Below, piece by piece: positions 52,321 to 60,138 of a stretch of DNA of 64,000 nt (position 1 is its first letter; each line of letters opens with the position of its first letter). A model generated the notes under the pieces. The model was not told where the DNA came from. It made no database searches and worked only from the letters and a program-made list of their open reading frames with translations. The stretch is from Dyella sp. ASV24. Lineage in GTDB: Bacteria > Pseudomonadota > Gammaproteobacteria > Xanthomonadales > Rhodanobacteraceae. The position numbers and the translations under genes are program-made. The stretch is taken from positions 1 to 64,000 of the forward strand of contig NZ_JAELTQ010000007.1 of assembly GCF_016428905.1 (NCBI RefSeq), in the 5' to 3' direction.

Positions 52321-53436
52321 CTAGCCCTGGAACATGTAGAACAGATAGGCAACGAACAGAATCAGGTGCACGCCACCCTGCAGCACGTTGGTGTGGCCGC
52401 TGGAAAACGTGACCAGACTCAACCCAAGGGTCAGCACGAACATCGCGAGATCCGTGTGTTGCAGCCCCAGCTCAATGGGATGCGCGGTGACATGGCTGAT
52501 TATCAGGATGGCGGGAATGGTCAGTCCGATCGTGGAAAGCACGGAGCCAAGGAAGATGTTTACCGAGCGCTGCATATGGTTGCGTCGCGCTGCTCGCACG
52601 GCGCCGACGCCCTCGGGTGTCGCGACCAGTACGGCCATCACCAGCCCTGCGAGTGCAGCGGGTTTGTGCAGTGTCTCCACCACGTAATCCACGGGGTGGG
52701 CCAACTTCTCGGCCAGATAGACCACCGGTGCCATGTAGGCCAGCAATAACGCCGCGTGCATCAGGCTGCGGGTTACACCGCCATGTACCACTAGCGCTGT
52801 CTCCTCCTCGTCGCCGCTATCCGCGGCGAAGTAAGCGCGATGGCGTCGTGTCTGCAGCCCGAGGAAGGCGAGGTACAGGCCCGCGCATATCACGGCGAGA
52901 AACACCTCTTGCGGAAACGTGAGTACGGTCAGCCCGTGCGCGGCGAAGCGGGGCATCACCAGCGCGAGAATGCCCAGCGGGATGACCACGCCAAGGTAGG
53001 CATTCGCGCCCTGCAGGTTGTACTGCTGCTCGCGGTGCCGCCAGCCGCCGGCCAGCAACGACAGGCCAACCATGCCGTTGAGCACGATCATGGTGACGGC
53101 GAATAGCGTGTCGCGCGCCAGCGTGGGGTTGTTCTCGCCGTGCAGCATGATGGCGGTGATGCTGATCACTTCGATGGCGGTGATCGACAGTGTGAGCACC
53201 AGCGTGCCGTAAGGCTCGCCCAGGCGTTCGCCCAGGTGTTCCGCATGGCGCACCACCGCCAGCGCGGAGCCAAGGATGACCGCGAATAACCATGCGAAAA
53301 GAATCGCGAGCCACAGTGGCTGATCCAGCCCGTTCAGCAGACGAGGGCCGAACAGAAGAAACGCGATGGAAGTGACGACGCTGACAGAAAGGAACCACTC
53401 GCGCCGTAAAAGCCTTGGGAAACCGCCCGAAGTCAT
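52321..53436 (-). CDS. chaA: Cation/proton antiporter, ChaA-like (CaCA superfamily)
   Basis: A 371-residue inner-membrane exchanger with about 10-11 hydrophobic segments. The two alpha repeats hold acidic residues: LVLTLSITAIEVISITAIML in the first half and VLVATPEGVGAVRAARRNHM in the second, as in ChaA, which exchanges Ca, Na or K ions for protons. Length (366 in E. coli) and motifs agree. The ATG at 53436 follows GGGAGG; the longer frame from 53646 runs through the repeat upstream and is rejected. Confidence 0.88.
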   Translation of the reverse strand: MTSGGFPRLLRREWFLSVSVVTSIAFLLFGPRLLNGLDQPLWLAILFAWLFAVILGSALAVVRHAEHLGERLGEPYGTLVLTLSITAIEVISITAIMLHGENNPTLARDTLFAVTMIVLNGMVGLSLLAGGWRHREQQYNLQGANAYLGVVIPLGILALVMPRFAAHGLTVLTFPQEVFLAVICAGLYLAFLGLQTRRHRAYFAADSGDEEETALVVHGGVTRSLMHAALLLAYMAPVVYLAEKLAHPVDYVVETLHKPAALAGLVMAVLVATPEGVGAVRAARRNHMQRSVNIFLGSVLSTIGLTIPAILIISHVTAHPIELGLQHTDLAMFVLTLGLSLVTFSSGHTNVLQGGVHLILFVAYLFYMFQG

Positions 53437-53486
53437 CGCACGCACCTCCCCGGACCATCCTGAAGCGACGCACCGCGTCGCGCGAT

Positions 53487-53753
53487 AGGGCCTGTTAACA
53501 CTATTCGCGTAGCCCGCGTTGCTTGTCCGTAGTCGCCCGGTGGTAGTGCGTGGCGCGGGCCTGGCTGGCTGCCAGGTCAAGCCGCGCGCTGCCGCCGGGT
53601 GGCTACGGACAAGCAACCCTTCGGGCTGGGTCTTTTTGCCCGCCATACCGCGTCATCACTCAGTCGTGTACGGACGTACACTCCTTCGTTCTTCCTTGTC
53701 TGGCAGGCAAAAAGCTCCCAGCGCGGGCCACGCGAATAGTGTTAACAGGCCCT
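53487..53753. repeat. 267-bp palindromic intergenic element with nested inverted repeats
   Basis: The ends are near-perfect inverted repeats of about 33 bp (AGGGCCTGTTAACACTATTC outward, complementary at 53720-53753). Inside are TTGCTTGTCCGTAG (53519-53532) with its complement at 53603-53616, a GCTGGG..TTTTTGCC / GGCAAAAAGC..CCCAGC pair, and a GTGTACG-GA-CGTACAC hairpin at 53666-53681. No gene is inside. It lies between the exchanger gene and the EamA transporter gene, upstream of the former. Confidence 0.8.
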
Positions 53754-53799
53754 TGCCAGTCGGTGTCGTGGGAAGGGCGTGCTTCGCCGCGACAGCGCT

Positions 53800-54753
53800 T
53801 TATTCAACCACACTGTGGCTTTCCGCGGTGCCCAGTAGTTCGGGTTGCGACGGCGGCGTCTGTTTGCGCGTGAGCAGCGGGTGAACGAAGACCGCGGCCA
53901 GGATCACCGCCACGCCCCCATAGAACCAGCCGTCCAACTGGCGCTGCTCGCCCAGCAGCAGGATGGCCAGCACGATGGCGTAGATCGGTTCCAGGTTGGT
54001 CACCATCTGCGTGCCAAAGGCACTCATGTGGCGCAAAGCCACCAGCGCCAGGGCGAACGGCAACAGCGTGCAACCAAACGACAGCACCAGCAGAAGAATT
54101 GCGTCGTGGGTACTGGGGAGCACGAAAGCAGGGCCGGGCAGCAGCGGCGCCAGCAGGGTCAGGAACAGCGTGCCGGTACCCAGCTCGATGCAGGTCACCG
54201 TCAGCGGGTCGCCGTGTTCCACCAGCCGCTTGTTGAAGGCGCCGAACAGCGCCACCAACAGGGCCGAGGCCGTACCCACGACGATGCCCATACGCATGTC
54301 CATGGGCACCCCGCCGACCACCATGGCCACGCCGGGCACCACGGCAACGCCGATCAGCAGCTCGCGCGGATCGAACTTGCGACCGGCGATCCAGGGCTCC
54401 ACCAGCGACAGGAATACCGGGCCCAGCGCGATGCAGGTAGCACCGACCGAGGCATTGGCCAGCTTGATGGCTGCATAGAAGGTCAGCCAGTGCAACGACA
54501 CCAGCACGCCGATGCCCGCATAGCCCCAGCGCAGCTTCGCGGGCATGGCTTTCAGGCCACGCCACACTTTGGGGCTAAGCAATAGCGCGCCCGACACCAG
54601 CAACGTACGCCACCACACCAGTTGCAGCGCCGGCAAGGTGATCAGCTTGCCCAGGATGGCGGTGAAGCCCCAGAGCAGGACGCAGAAATGGATCTGCCAG
54701 CGGGCTTTGCTTACCGGTTGCATGCGTGGACGTCGGGGAGAGTGGCCCGACAT
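53800..54753 (-). CDS. EamA/DMT-family transporter
   Basis: A 317-residue inner-membrane protein with ten hydrophobic segments and two EamA repeats (HFCVLLWGFTAILGKLITL near residue 22; LTVTCIELGTGTLFLTLLAP in the second half; LEPIYAIVLAILLLGEQ near residue 265). DMT-family proteins export amino acids or metabolites; the substrate is unknown. An ATG at 54723 is an alternative start; neither has a clear ribosome binding site. Confidence 0.87.
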   Translation of the reverse strand: MSGHSPRRPRMQPVSKARWQIHFCVLLWGFTAILGKLITLPALQLVWWRTLLVSGALLLSPKVWRGLKAMPAKLRWGYAGIGVLVSLHWLTFYAAIKLANASVGATCIALGPVFLSLVEPWIAGRKFDPRELLIGVAVVPGVAMVVGGVPMDMRMGIVVGTASALLVALFGAFNKRLVEHGDPLTVTCIELGTGTLFLTLLAPLLPGPAFVLPSTHDAILLLVLSFGCTLLPFALALVALRHMSAFGTQMVTNLEPIYAIVLAILLLGEQRQLDGWFYGGVAVILAAVFVHPLLTRKQTPPSQPELLGTAESHSVVE

Positions 54754-54773
54754 TCTAGCGTCGCAGCCAGGGT

Positions 54774-56933
54774 TCAGTGGGCCGGGACCGCCTTGGTCTT
54801 CACCGGGACAGGCGCGGGCCGCGCCTTGGATGCCCCACGCATCTGCTCCAGCACCGTGGCGCAGGTGTTGTCCGGCGCGCCCTTGCTGGCGGCCACCAGC
54901 GGCAGCAGAGCGGCGACCGGCGCGGCGAACACACCTAGCGCAAGCGCGCCGCCGCCACGCAGGATCAGCGGCCCAGGCTGCACGCCAACGTCGGGATTCT
55001 TGAGGGTGCCCTTCACGTAGAGCGGTGATCGTAGCGACAGGATACGCAGGCCTTTCGACTCGGGCCGCACGTCCAGGTCGAGCTTCTCGTTGGTGAAGTT
55101 GACGTTGCCATTCACGCGGATGGTGGCGTCTTCGGTGTCGAACACGAACAGCTTGGTTTCGTAGAGCCCGTTGGTTGCCGCCAGATCCGATGCGGCGCAG
55201 TTGATCTTCGCCGTCTTGTCGCCGAACAGCTTGGCGATCACGACGTTCGCCACGTTCAGGCCCGCGGTTTCCAGCAAGGTCTTGCTGATCGCGCCGTCGT
55301 TCATCAGCAGCTTCAACTCGCCGGTCGACGTGCTCATCAGTTCGCTCACCGAATTGCCACGTGCGTCGAGCGCCGCGTCGCCGTTGATCTCGCCGAAACT
55401 GGTACGCATGGGTTCAAAGGTGGGAAAGAGCTCTTTTAACTTGAGATGGCGGGCCTTGAGTCGGATGGTGCCTTTCATTGGCGCGGCGCTGCCATCCAGA
55501 TGCAGATTGCTGGCCACCTTGCCGCCAGCAAGGTCGAAGTCGAGCGGGTCCAGCGTGAGTACGCCGTTGTCCATGATCACGTGCGTTGACAGCGCGTTGA
55601 TGGGCAGCGCGGCATCACGCACGATGCGGCCAGCGCGGAACGCGACATCCGCATCCATCGCCCGCCAGCGATCAGTGCGGAACGGTTCGACCGGCAATAC
55701 CTTGTCGGCCGGCTGGGGGGGGGTATCGCCACGTTGCTGCTTCTGCGCGTTCGAGTCCGCGCCGATCAGCGGCGCAAGATCGGCGAACCGCAGCAATTGC
55801 GATGTCACGCTACCCGCGAGCTTGGGGCGTGCACCGCTGGTATCAAAGGCGAGGTCGCCGGATAGGTCGCTGCCACCCACGCGCCCACGAAAATGGTCGT
55901 ACGAAAAGTGGCTGGCGCCGCGCTTCAGGTTTGCCTTCAGATGGCCTTCCGTCGCGTAGGGCGGCGTATCGGGCAGGGTCACGCCGATCAGCGGATAGAG
56001 CTTGGCCATGCTGGTGCCCGAGAACCACAGGCGGATATCGAGCGCGCCCAGGTGCAGGGGATCCGTGAGCGTACCCACCAGGGCGATGTGCGTGTCGCCG
56101 ACATGTACGTCGGCCTGCAGCGGAAACGGTTGGTCCGACTGCTGCAAAGCCAGCACGCCACCGGTCTTGCCGTTGCCGTCCACCGTGGCGCCTTGGTATT
56201 TGCCCACGGCCTGCCAGGCAAACTGATAAGCCGCGTTGGTGTGCCCGGGCTCGTTACCATCCTTGTCGGCATCTTTGGCGAGCTCCGTTTTCGCGGCCGC
56301 TCCCACGGTACGCCGGGCTTGTTCACGCGCATCGGTGGATTGCTGGGCCACGATGTCGCCATAGGGGATGGCGTGCTGCAACAGTTCGACCGTGATCTGC
56401 AGGTCGCTCTTGCTGACAGCATCGCTGAGCGCGACATGGCCTCGATCGAAGCCGATGGCGTGCAGATCGAGTTGCCAGGTGGAGGGCGAGCCACTATCGG
56501 GCAGGGTGAAATCCCAGTTGGCTTGCCCCTGCTTGTTACGCTCCAGGTCAATCGTGGGCTGCGACAGATACAGCACCGGGATTTCCACTCGATGCGCGAT
56601 CAGTGGCAGTGGCGAAATGCGAAAGCGCAATGCATCCAGTCGCGCGAACAATGGCTGGGTGGCCCAATCGGGATTACCGACGCGGATATCCTGGGCGACG
56701 AATTCCGGCCACGGTACCCAGCTTTCCATGCCACTGGCGCGGCGCTCGCGCTGCCAATGCACACTCAGGTCGCCGTTGATGGCGAACGGTCGCCCCAGGG
56801 TTTCGCTGGCGCGAGCGTTGATGGTGGGTTTGAGCCGATTCCAGTCGAACGTGGCAATGACGATCAGCAGTATCACGATCAGCGCCAGACAGACGCCGAT
56901 AATCCATGACATGATTTTCCACACCCGCCGCAT
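54774..56933 (-). CDS. AsmA-family protein
   Basis: A 719-residue envelope protein with one N-terminal transmembrane helix (IMSWIIGVCLALIVILLIVI, residues 7-26) and a long periplasmic AsmA body: FDWNRLKPTINARASETLGRPF at the start and repeated beta-strand units such as IRLKARHLKLKELFPTF and INGDAALDARGNSVSELM near the end. AsmA-like proteins are bridge-like lipid transporters between inner and outer membrane. The ATG at 56933 has GGGAGCGGAG upstream; the frame is open from 56975. It lies 20 bp before the EamA gene, which follows on the same strand. Confidence 0.9.
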   Translation of the reverse strand: MRRVWKIMSWIIGVCLALIVILLIVIATFDWNRLKPTINARASETLGRPFAINGDLSVHWQRERRASGMESWVPWPEFVAQDIRVGNPDWATQPLFARLDALRFRISPLPLIAHRVEIPVLYLSQPTIDLERNKQGQANWDFTLPDSGSPSTWQLDLHAIGFDRGHVALSDAVSKSDLQITVELLQHAIPYGDIVAQQSTDAREQARRTVGAAAKTELAKDADKDGNEPGHTNAAYQFAWQAVGKYQGATVDGNGKTGGVLALQQSDQPFPLQADVHVGDTHIALVGTLTDPLHLGALDIRLWFSGTSMAKLYPLIGVTLPDTPPYATEGHLKANLKRGASHFSYDHFRGRVGGSDLSGDLAFDTSGARPKLAGSVTSQLLRFADLAPLIGADSNAQKQQRGDTPPQPADKVLPVEPFRTDRWRAMDADVAFRAGRIVRDAALPINALSTHVIMDNGVLTLDPLDFDLAGGKVASNLHLDGSAAPMKGTIRLKARHLKLKELFPTFEPMRTSFGEINGDAALDARGNSVSELMSTSTGELKLLMNDGAISKTLLETAGLNVANVVIAKLFGDKTAKINCAASDLAATNGLYETKLFVFDTEDATIRVNGNVNFTNEKLDLDVRPESKGLRILSLRSPLYVKGTLKNPDVGVQPGPLILRGGGALALGVFAAPVAALLPLVAASKGAPDNTCATVLEQMRGASKARPAPVPVKTKAVPAH

Positions 56934-57023
56934 GCTCCGCTCCCTCATGGAGTCGTGGGCATCCTGCAGGCCCACGAGGTGAAGAAGTCGTGGTCTTAGG
57001 GTGTAGGGCGTGGAACCCGTTCA

Positions 57024-57052
57024 CGATATCCGGGCAGACAGCCCGGATATCG
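57024..57052. promoter_or_regulatory. 12-bp perfect hairpin or operator between divergent genes
   Basis: CGATATCCGGGC and its exact complement with an AGACA centre, in the divergent spacer between the AsmA gene and the DUF4349-like gene. It may be a protein-binding site for both promoters or an RNA structure in the leader of the latter. Confidence 0.45.
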
Positions 57053-57100
57053 GGTGAGTTGCGCTACTTTGCGCAGGACCGAAACAAGCAGGGAAGGGAT

Positions 57101-57880
57101 ATGCGCATCATGAAGCATGGGATGCTGGTCGCCGCCGTGGTGTTGCTGGTCGCCGGATGTTCGAGCAAACAGGCAGGGGCGCCTCAGGGCATTGGCGGAG
57201 AAACGTCGAAAACCGGCGCAAAGCTGGCGTATGAACATCACCTGCGCATCGAACTGCCGGAGGGGGAGATGGCGCCGCGTATGGCCGCCGTGCGGCAAGC
57301 CTGCGACTCGGCGCGTTTCGGCGCCTGCGACGTACTGCGCTTCGAGCAAAGTGAGCACGATGGAACGCTGACCGTACGCATGGTGCCGTCAGGCGTCGAG
57401 CCACTCACCAGCATGGCCAGTCAAAACGGCAAATTGGCGTGGCGGGAGACGCGGGCGGAGGATCTCGCCGAGGCCGTCAACGACACCGAGCAGAAACGGA
57501 AGCTGCTGGAAACCTACTCCGTGCAAGTCGAGCAGCTGGCTCAGCGCAAGGACCTATCGACCAGCGACCTTATTACGCTCAGCCATGAGCGTGCGCAGAT
57601 TCAAGTGCAGCGCGAGGAGCTACAGAACACGGCGGCTCAGCAGCAGCGGCGCATCGACACCAACCTCCTGCAGATGGATTTCACCGACAAGACGCGCAGC
57701 CAGCGTTTTGGCTTGTCGCTGGGCGAGTGGACCGATCAGTTGGTCGAAGGCATACGTGCCGCGTTGTCGATGCTGGCCTATGCGATCCCCTTCCTGCCGC
57801 TGGTGTTCGTGCTGGCGCTTGCATGGCGCTGGGTATGGCGCAAGGTGACGCGCAAATCGCGCGAGCGTAGCGTTGTCTAA
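57101..57880 (+). CDS. DUF4349-like lipoprotein with C-terminal membrane helix
   Basis: A 259-residue lipoprotein (lipobox LLVAGC, Cys 20). The body is DUF4349-like: YEHHLRIELPEGEMAPRMAAV, LTVRMVPSGVEPL, then a coiled-coil section (DTEQKRKLLETYSVQVEQLAQ...QREELQNTAAQQQRR) and a membrane helix near residues 222-246 (ALSMLAYAIPFLPLVFVLAL) with a basic tail. With both lipid and helix it may bridge membranes or sit in the inner one. GGGAAGGG lies before the ATG. Function unknown. Confidence 0.75.
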   Translation: MRIMKHGMLVAAVVLLVAGCSSKQAGAPQGIGGETSKTGAKLAYEHHLRIELPEGEMAPRMAAVRQACDSARFGACDVLRFEQSEHDGTLTVRMVPSGVEPLTSMASQNGKLAWRETRAEDLAEAVNDTEQKRKLLETYSVQVEQLAQRKDLSTSDLITLSHERAQIQVQREELQNTAAQQQRRIDTNLLQMDFTDKTRSQRFGLSLGEWTDQLVEGIRAALSMLAYAIPFLPLVFVLALAWRWVWRKVTRKSRERSVV

Positions 57881-57896
57881 GCCGGTGTTCCCGTGA

Positions 57897-57927
57897 GGAC
57901 GTCGCCGCCGTTGCGGCGGCGACGTCC
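57897..57927. terminator. Bidirectional terminator-like hairpin
   Basis: A perfect 13-bp stem (GGACGTCGCCGCC and its complement), extendable by one pair, with a 3-5-nt loop, between the convergent lipoprotein and cyclophilin genes. Confidence 0.72.
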
Positions 57928-57932
57928 AGGCA

Positions 57933-58868
57933 TCAATGCGTTGCTTTGGCGTCGCGCGCAGGGATGTTCACGCTGCACACGTCGACCTTGCCGGCGGGGA
58001 TACGATAGAAATCATCGAGGCGATTGCGCTTGGCACCCACCAGCGCCGTAAAGGTCGCGCTGTCGGCGCGCAGCACCTCTACGCTTGGGCGCTCGTTAGC
58101 GGGCAGGTCGGCGGCAAGGCGGACAGAGCGGATGGTGATGCGCTGCTCGGGCTTCTCGTAAAAGCCCAGCGGGCCGGTGCCGCGTGGCAGGCCCGACAGA
58201 TACTCCATGCCTTGCAGCACGCGGCCCACCACGGCGATATTGCGGTCCAGCGCGCGTGGGGCTTGGCCGATCACGGCATAGAGTTCGCTGCCACTGCCGG
58301 TTTCCGGGTCAATGTCCCGGCCGACGCCGACCATGCCGTAGCAATGCGTCAGCCATTCCTGTTGATGGGCTTTGTCGCGCCCCACCGGGAAGCCTTCGGA
58401 AAAGCCCACTTCCGGCGCGTAGAAATCGCCGTCCTTCAAGGCAGTGAAGGGGAGCTTCGCGTCGTAGGGGCGCGTGTATTCGGGGGGCAACCTGTCCTTG
58501 GCGGAACCCAGCGGCTTGAGCTTGCTGGTGTGGCTATCGTCCTCATTGGCGGCATCGCCCCACTGGGTGACGAAATTGTCCTGCACGCGCTCGATGACGA
58601 GCCCATCGTAGTAATGCTCGTGCGCCATGGTGCGGATGTTGGCGACGTGCAACGGTGCGTAGTCGGGCGCCAGTTCGATCAGCACGCGCCCCTGCGGGAG
58701 TTCCATCACCAGCAGATTCTGGGCATCGGGCGTGCGCCATTCCTGCGGCTGGGATTTGGCGAGAAGCTCCTTGGGCGACGGCGTGTGCGCGGGCTTCGTT
58801 TCGTCTGCGACCACCGTGGCAGGCAGTGCGACAGCGAGTGCAAGGGCAAGGCAACGGCGCAGCAGCAT
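57933..58868 (-). CDS. Periplasmic cyclophilin-type peptidylprolyl isomerase
   Basis: A 311-residue exported protein: signal MLLRRCLALALAVALPATVVA, then a cyclophilin domain (LVMELPQGRVLIELAPDYAPLHVANI; HYYDGLVIERVQDNFVTQWGD; YGMVGVGRDIDPETGSGSELY; AVVGRVLQGMEYLSGLP). It is longer than single-domain PpiA, with an insert near residues 115-160 and a C-terminal extension. The catalytic Arg position (RVQDNFVTQ) is conserved while the F-x-M-Q-G motif is altered. The ATG at 58868 follows GGGGAGA. Confidence 0.85.
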   Translation of the reverse strand: MLLRRCLALALAVALPATVVADETKPAHTPSPKELLAKSQPQEWRTPDAQNLLVMELPQGRVLIELAPDYAPLHVANIRTMAHEHYYDGLVIERVQDNFVTQWGDAANEDDSHTSKLKPLGSAKDRLPPEYTRPYDAKLPFTALKDGDFYAPEVGFSEGFPVGRDKAHQQEWLTHCYGMVGVGRDIDPETGSGSELYAVIGQAPRALDRNIAVVGRVLQGMEYLSGLPRGTGPLGFYEKPEQRITIRSVRLAADLPANERPSVEVLRADSATFTALVGAKRNRLDDFYRIPAGKVDVCSVNIPARDAKATH

Positions 58869-59032
58869 GGAATCTCCCCGTGTCGGAAAGCTTGCAAGGT
58901 AGCAGAGCGCGCCAGCGGCTGCCCCTGCCGGAGGGTAGGGGCGCTGTGCACGTTCGGGCCGCCAATACAAGCCGCGAAACAACGGCGCGGGTTCTCTACA
59001 ATGCCGCCCCTTTGCCGTATCTGCCTGAGTCC

Positions 59033-59872
59033 ATGGACATCGTCGTCAACGAAGAACTCAAAGCCTATATCGATCCGCTCACCCCCGACGAGCACGAGGC
59101 GCTGGAGCGCAGCTTGCTGGCCGAAGGCTGTCGCGATTCGCTGGTGTTGTGGGGCAATGTGCTGGTGGACGGTCACAACCGCTACGGCATCTGCAAAAAG
59201 CACGATCTGCCGTTCAACACAGTGCAGAACACCCGCTTCCAGTCCATGGAAGACGTACATCTGTGGATGATCGAACAGCATCTGGGGCGGCGCAGCGTGT
59301 CCGATTTCCAGCGTGGCGTCCTGGCGCTGCGCAAGCGCGAGATCCTGGCGGAGCGTCGCTCACGGGCAAAGCCAGCGCAGGACGATGTGGCGGCCGTCCC
59401 GGCAACCGATGCCGCGCCTGACGTTGTCATGCAAGAGCCTGAAGACGCACCTCCTGCTGCGAAGGGCAAGGCCGAGCCCCTGCCAAGCCGGCAGGAGCTT
59501 GCGCGCGAAGCGCGCCTGAGCAACAGCCAGGTGGTGATGATCGAGAAGATCCAGAAGCAGGCGGCGCCCGAAGTGGTTGCGGCGGTCAAGTCCGGCGCGC
59601 TGTCGATCAACGCGGCCGCCGCCGTGGCGACCTTGCCGGAAGAAGAGCAGCGCGCAGCCGCCATTGCCGGTGACGACGAGCTCAAGCAGGCGGCCAAGCG
59701 CGTGCGTGACGCCAAGCGTAAGCCGAAGAAGGAGTCGGAGGCAGGCGAGGAGGATCTGCCGACCCTGCGCCGACGCGTGACGGAATTGACGGCGGAAGTC
59801 GCCGAACTAAAGGCTGACAACGAGGCGTTGCGTGAGCAGCTCGCGCGCTGGGAGCGCTCGGCCAACGCGTGA
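59033..59872 (+). CDS. Orphan ParB-like N-terminal-domain protein
   Basis: A 279-residue cytosolic protein. Residues 1-75 form a ParB/Srx-like domain (IDPLTPDEHEALERSLLAEG, VLVDGHNRYGICKKHDLPF). Residues 135-200 contain a possible helix-turn-helix (LPSRQELAREARLSNSQVVM) and residues 240-279 a coiled coil (LPTLRRRVTELTAEVAELKADN split here). The VDGHNRY motif is the nuclease/CTPase-fold signature of plasmid replication/partition-related proteins. No parA gene or parS site is nearby, so it is probably a regulator rather than a partition protein. The frame upstream of the ATG at 59033 is not coding. Confidence 0.75.
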   Translation: MDIVVNEELKAYIDPLTPDEHEALERSLLAEGCRDSLVLWGNVLVDGHNRYGICKKHDLPFNTVQNTRFQSMEDVHLWMIEQHLGRRSVSDFQRGVLALRKREILAERRSRAKPAQDDVAAVPATDAAPDVVMQEPEDAPPAAKGKAEPLPSRQELAREARLSNSQVVMIEKIQKQAAPEVVAAVKSGALSINAAAAVATLPEEEQRAAAIAGDDELKQAAKRVRDAKRKPKKESEAGEEDLPTLRRRVTELTAEVAELKADNEALREQLARWERSANA

Positions 59873-60138
59873 CGCGTTTGCGGACGTTGTCCGCAATGAA
59901 TACGTATGCAATGACTGGTTGCTGCATTGCGATGCTTTCTACGATGCATCGCACTGCCGACCAGGTGGCGGCCGCACGTGGGGAGTGCGTGCGGCACGTC
60001 GTGGGATGTCTGATCCGTCTTTCCCGTTCCTCTATTCGACAGTGGTTTTCGCTTGCCCGCACGCTGCGGCAAGGATGCGCACCGTGGCGCCGATGCTGTT
60101 CGACCTGATCGTCAACGAAACAGGATGGAGGCTGACCC
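59873..60138. promoter_or_regulatory. Control region of the isoamylase gene with inverted repeats
   Basis: 266 bp with three small inverted repeats: TTGCGGAC-GTT-GTCCGCAA (59878-59896, possibly the terminator of the ParB-like gene), GCAATG..CATTGC (59908-59930) and GCGATGC..GCATCGC (59929-59952). The last two abut and could be regulator sites. AACAGGATGGAGG before 60139 holds the ribosome binding site. Confidence 0.4.

Noticed and set aside
53437-53646. N-terminal extension of the cation exchanger frame
   Set aside because: The 70 extra codons run through the 267-bp palindromic element; the ATG at 53436 has a good ribosome binding site and fits the family length.
55893-56909. A 338-codon plus-strand frame within the AsmA gene
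   Set aside because: Shadow frame of the AsmA gene, with no start signal or domain.
57936-59270. A 444-codon plus-strand frame across the cyclophilin gene
   Set aside because: Antisense to a gene with clear cyclophilin motifs; the frame's product is low in structure and its tail also overlaps the ParB-like gene out of frame.
59869-60108. A 79-codon frame between the ParB-like and isoamylase genes
   Set aside because: It covers several inverted repeats, has no ribosome binding site and no similarity to known proteins.
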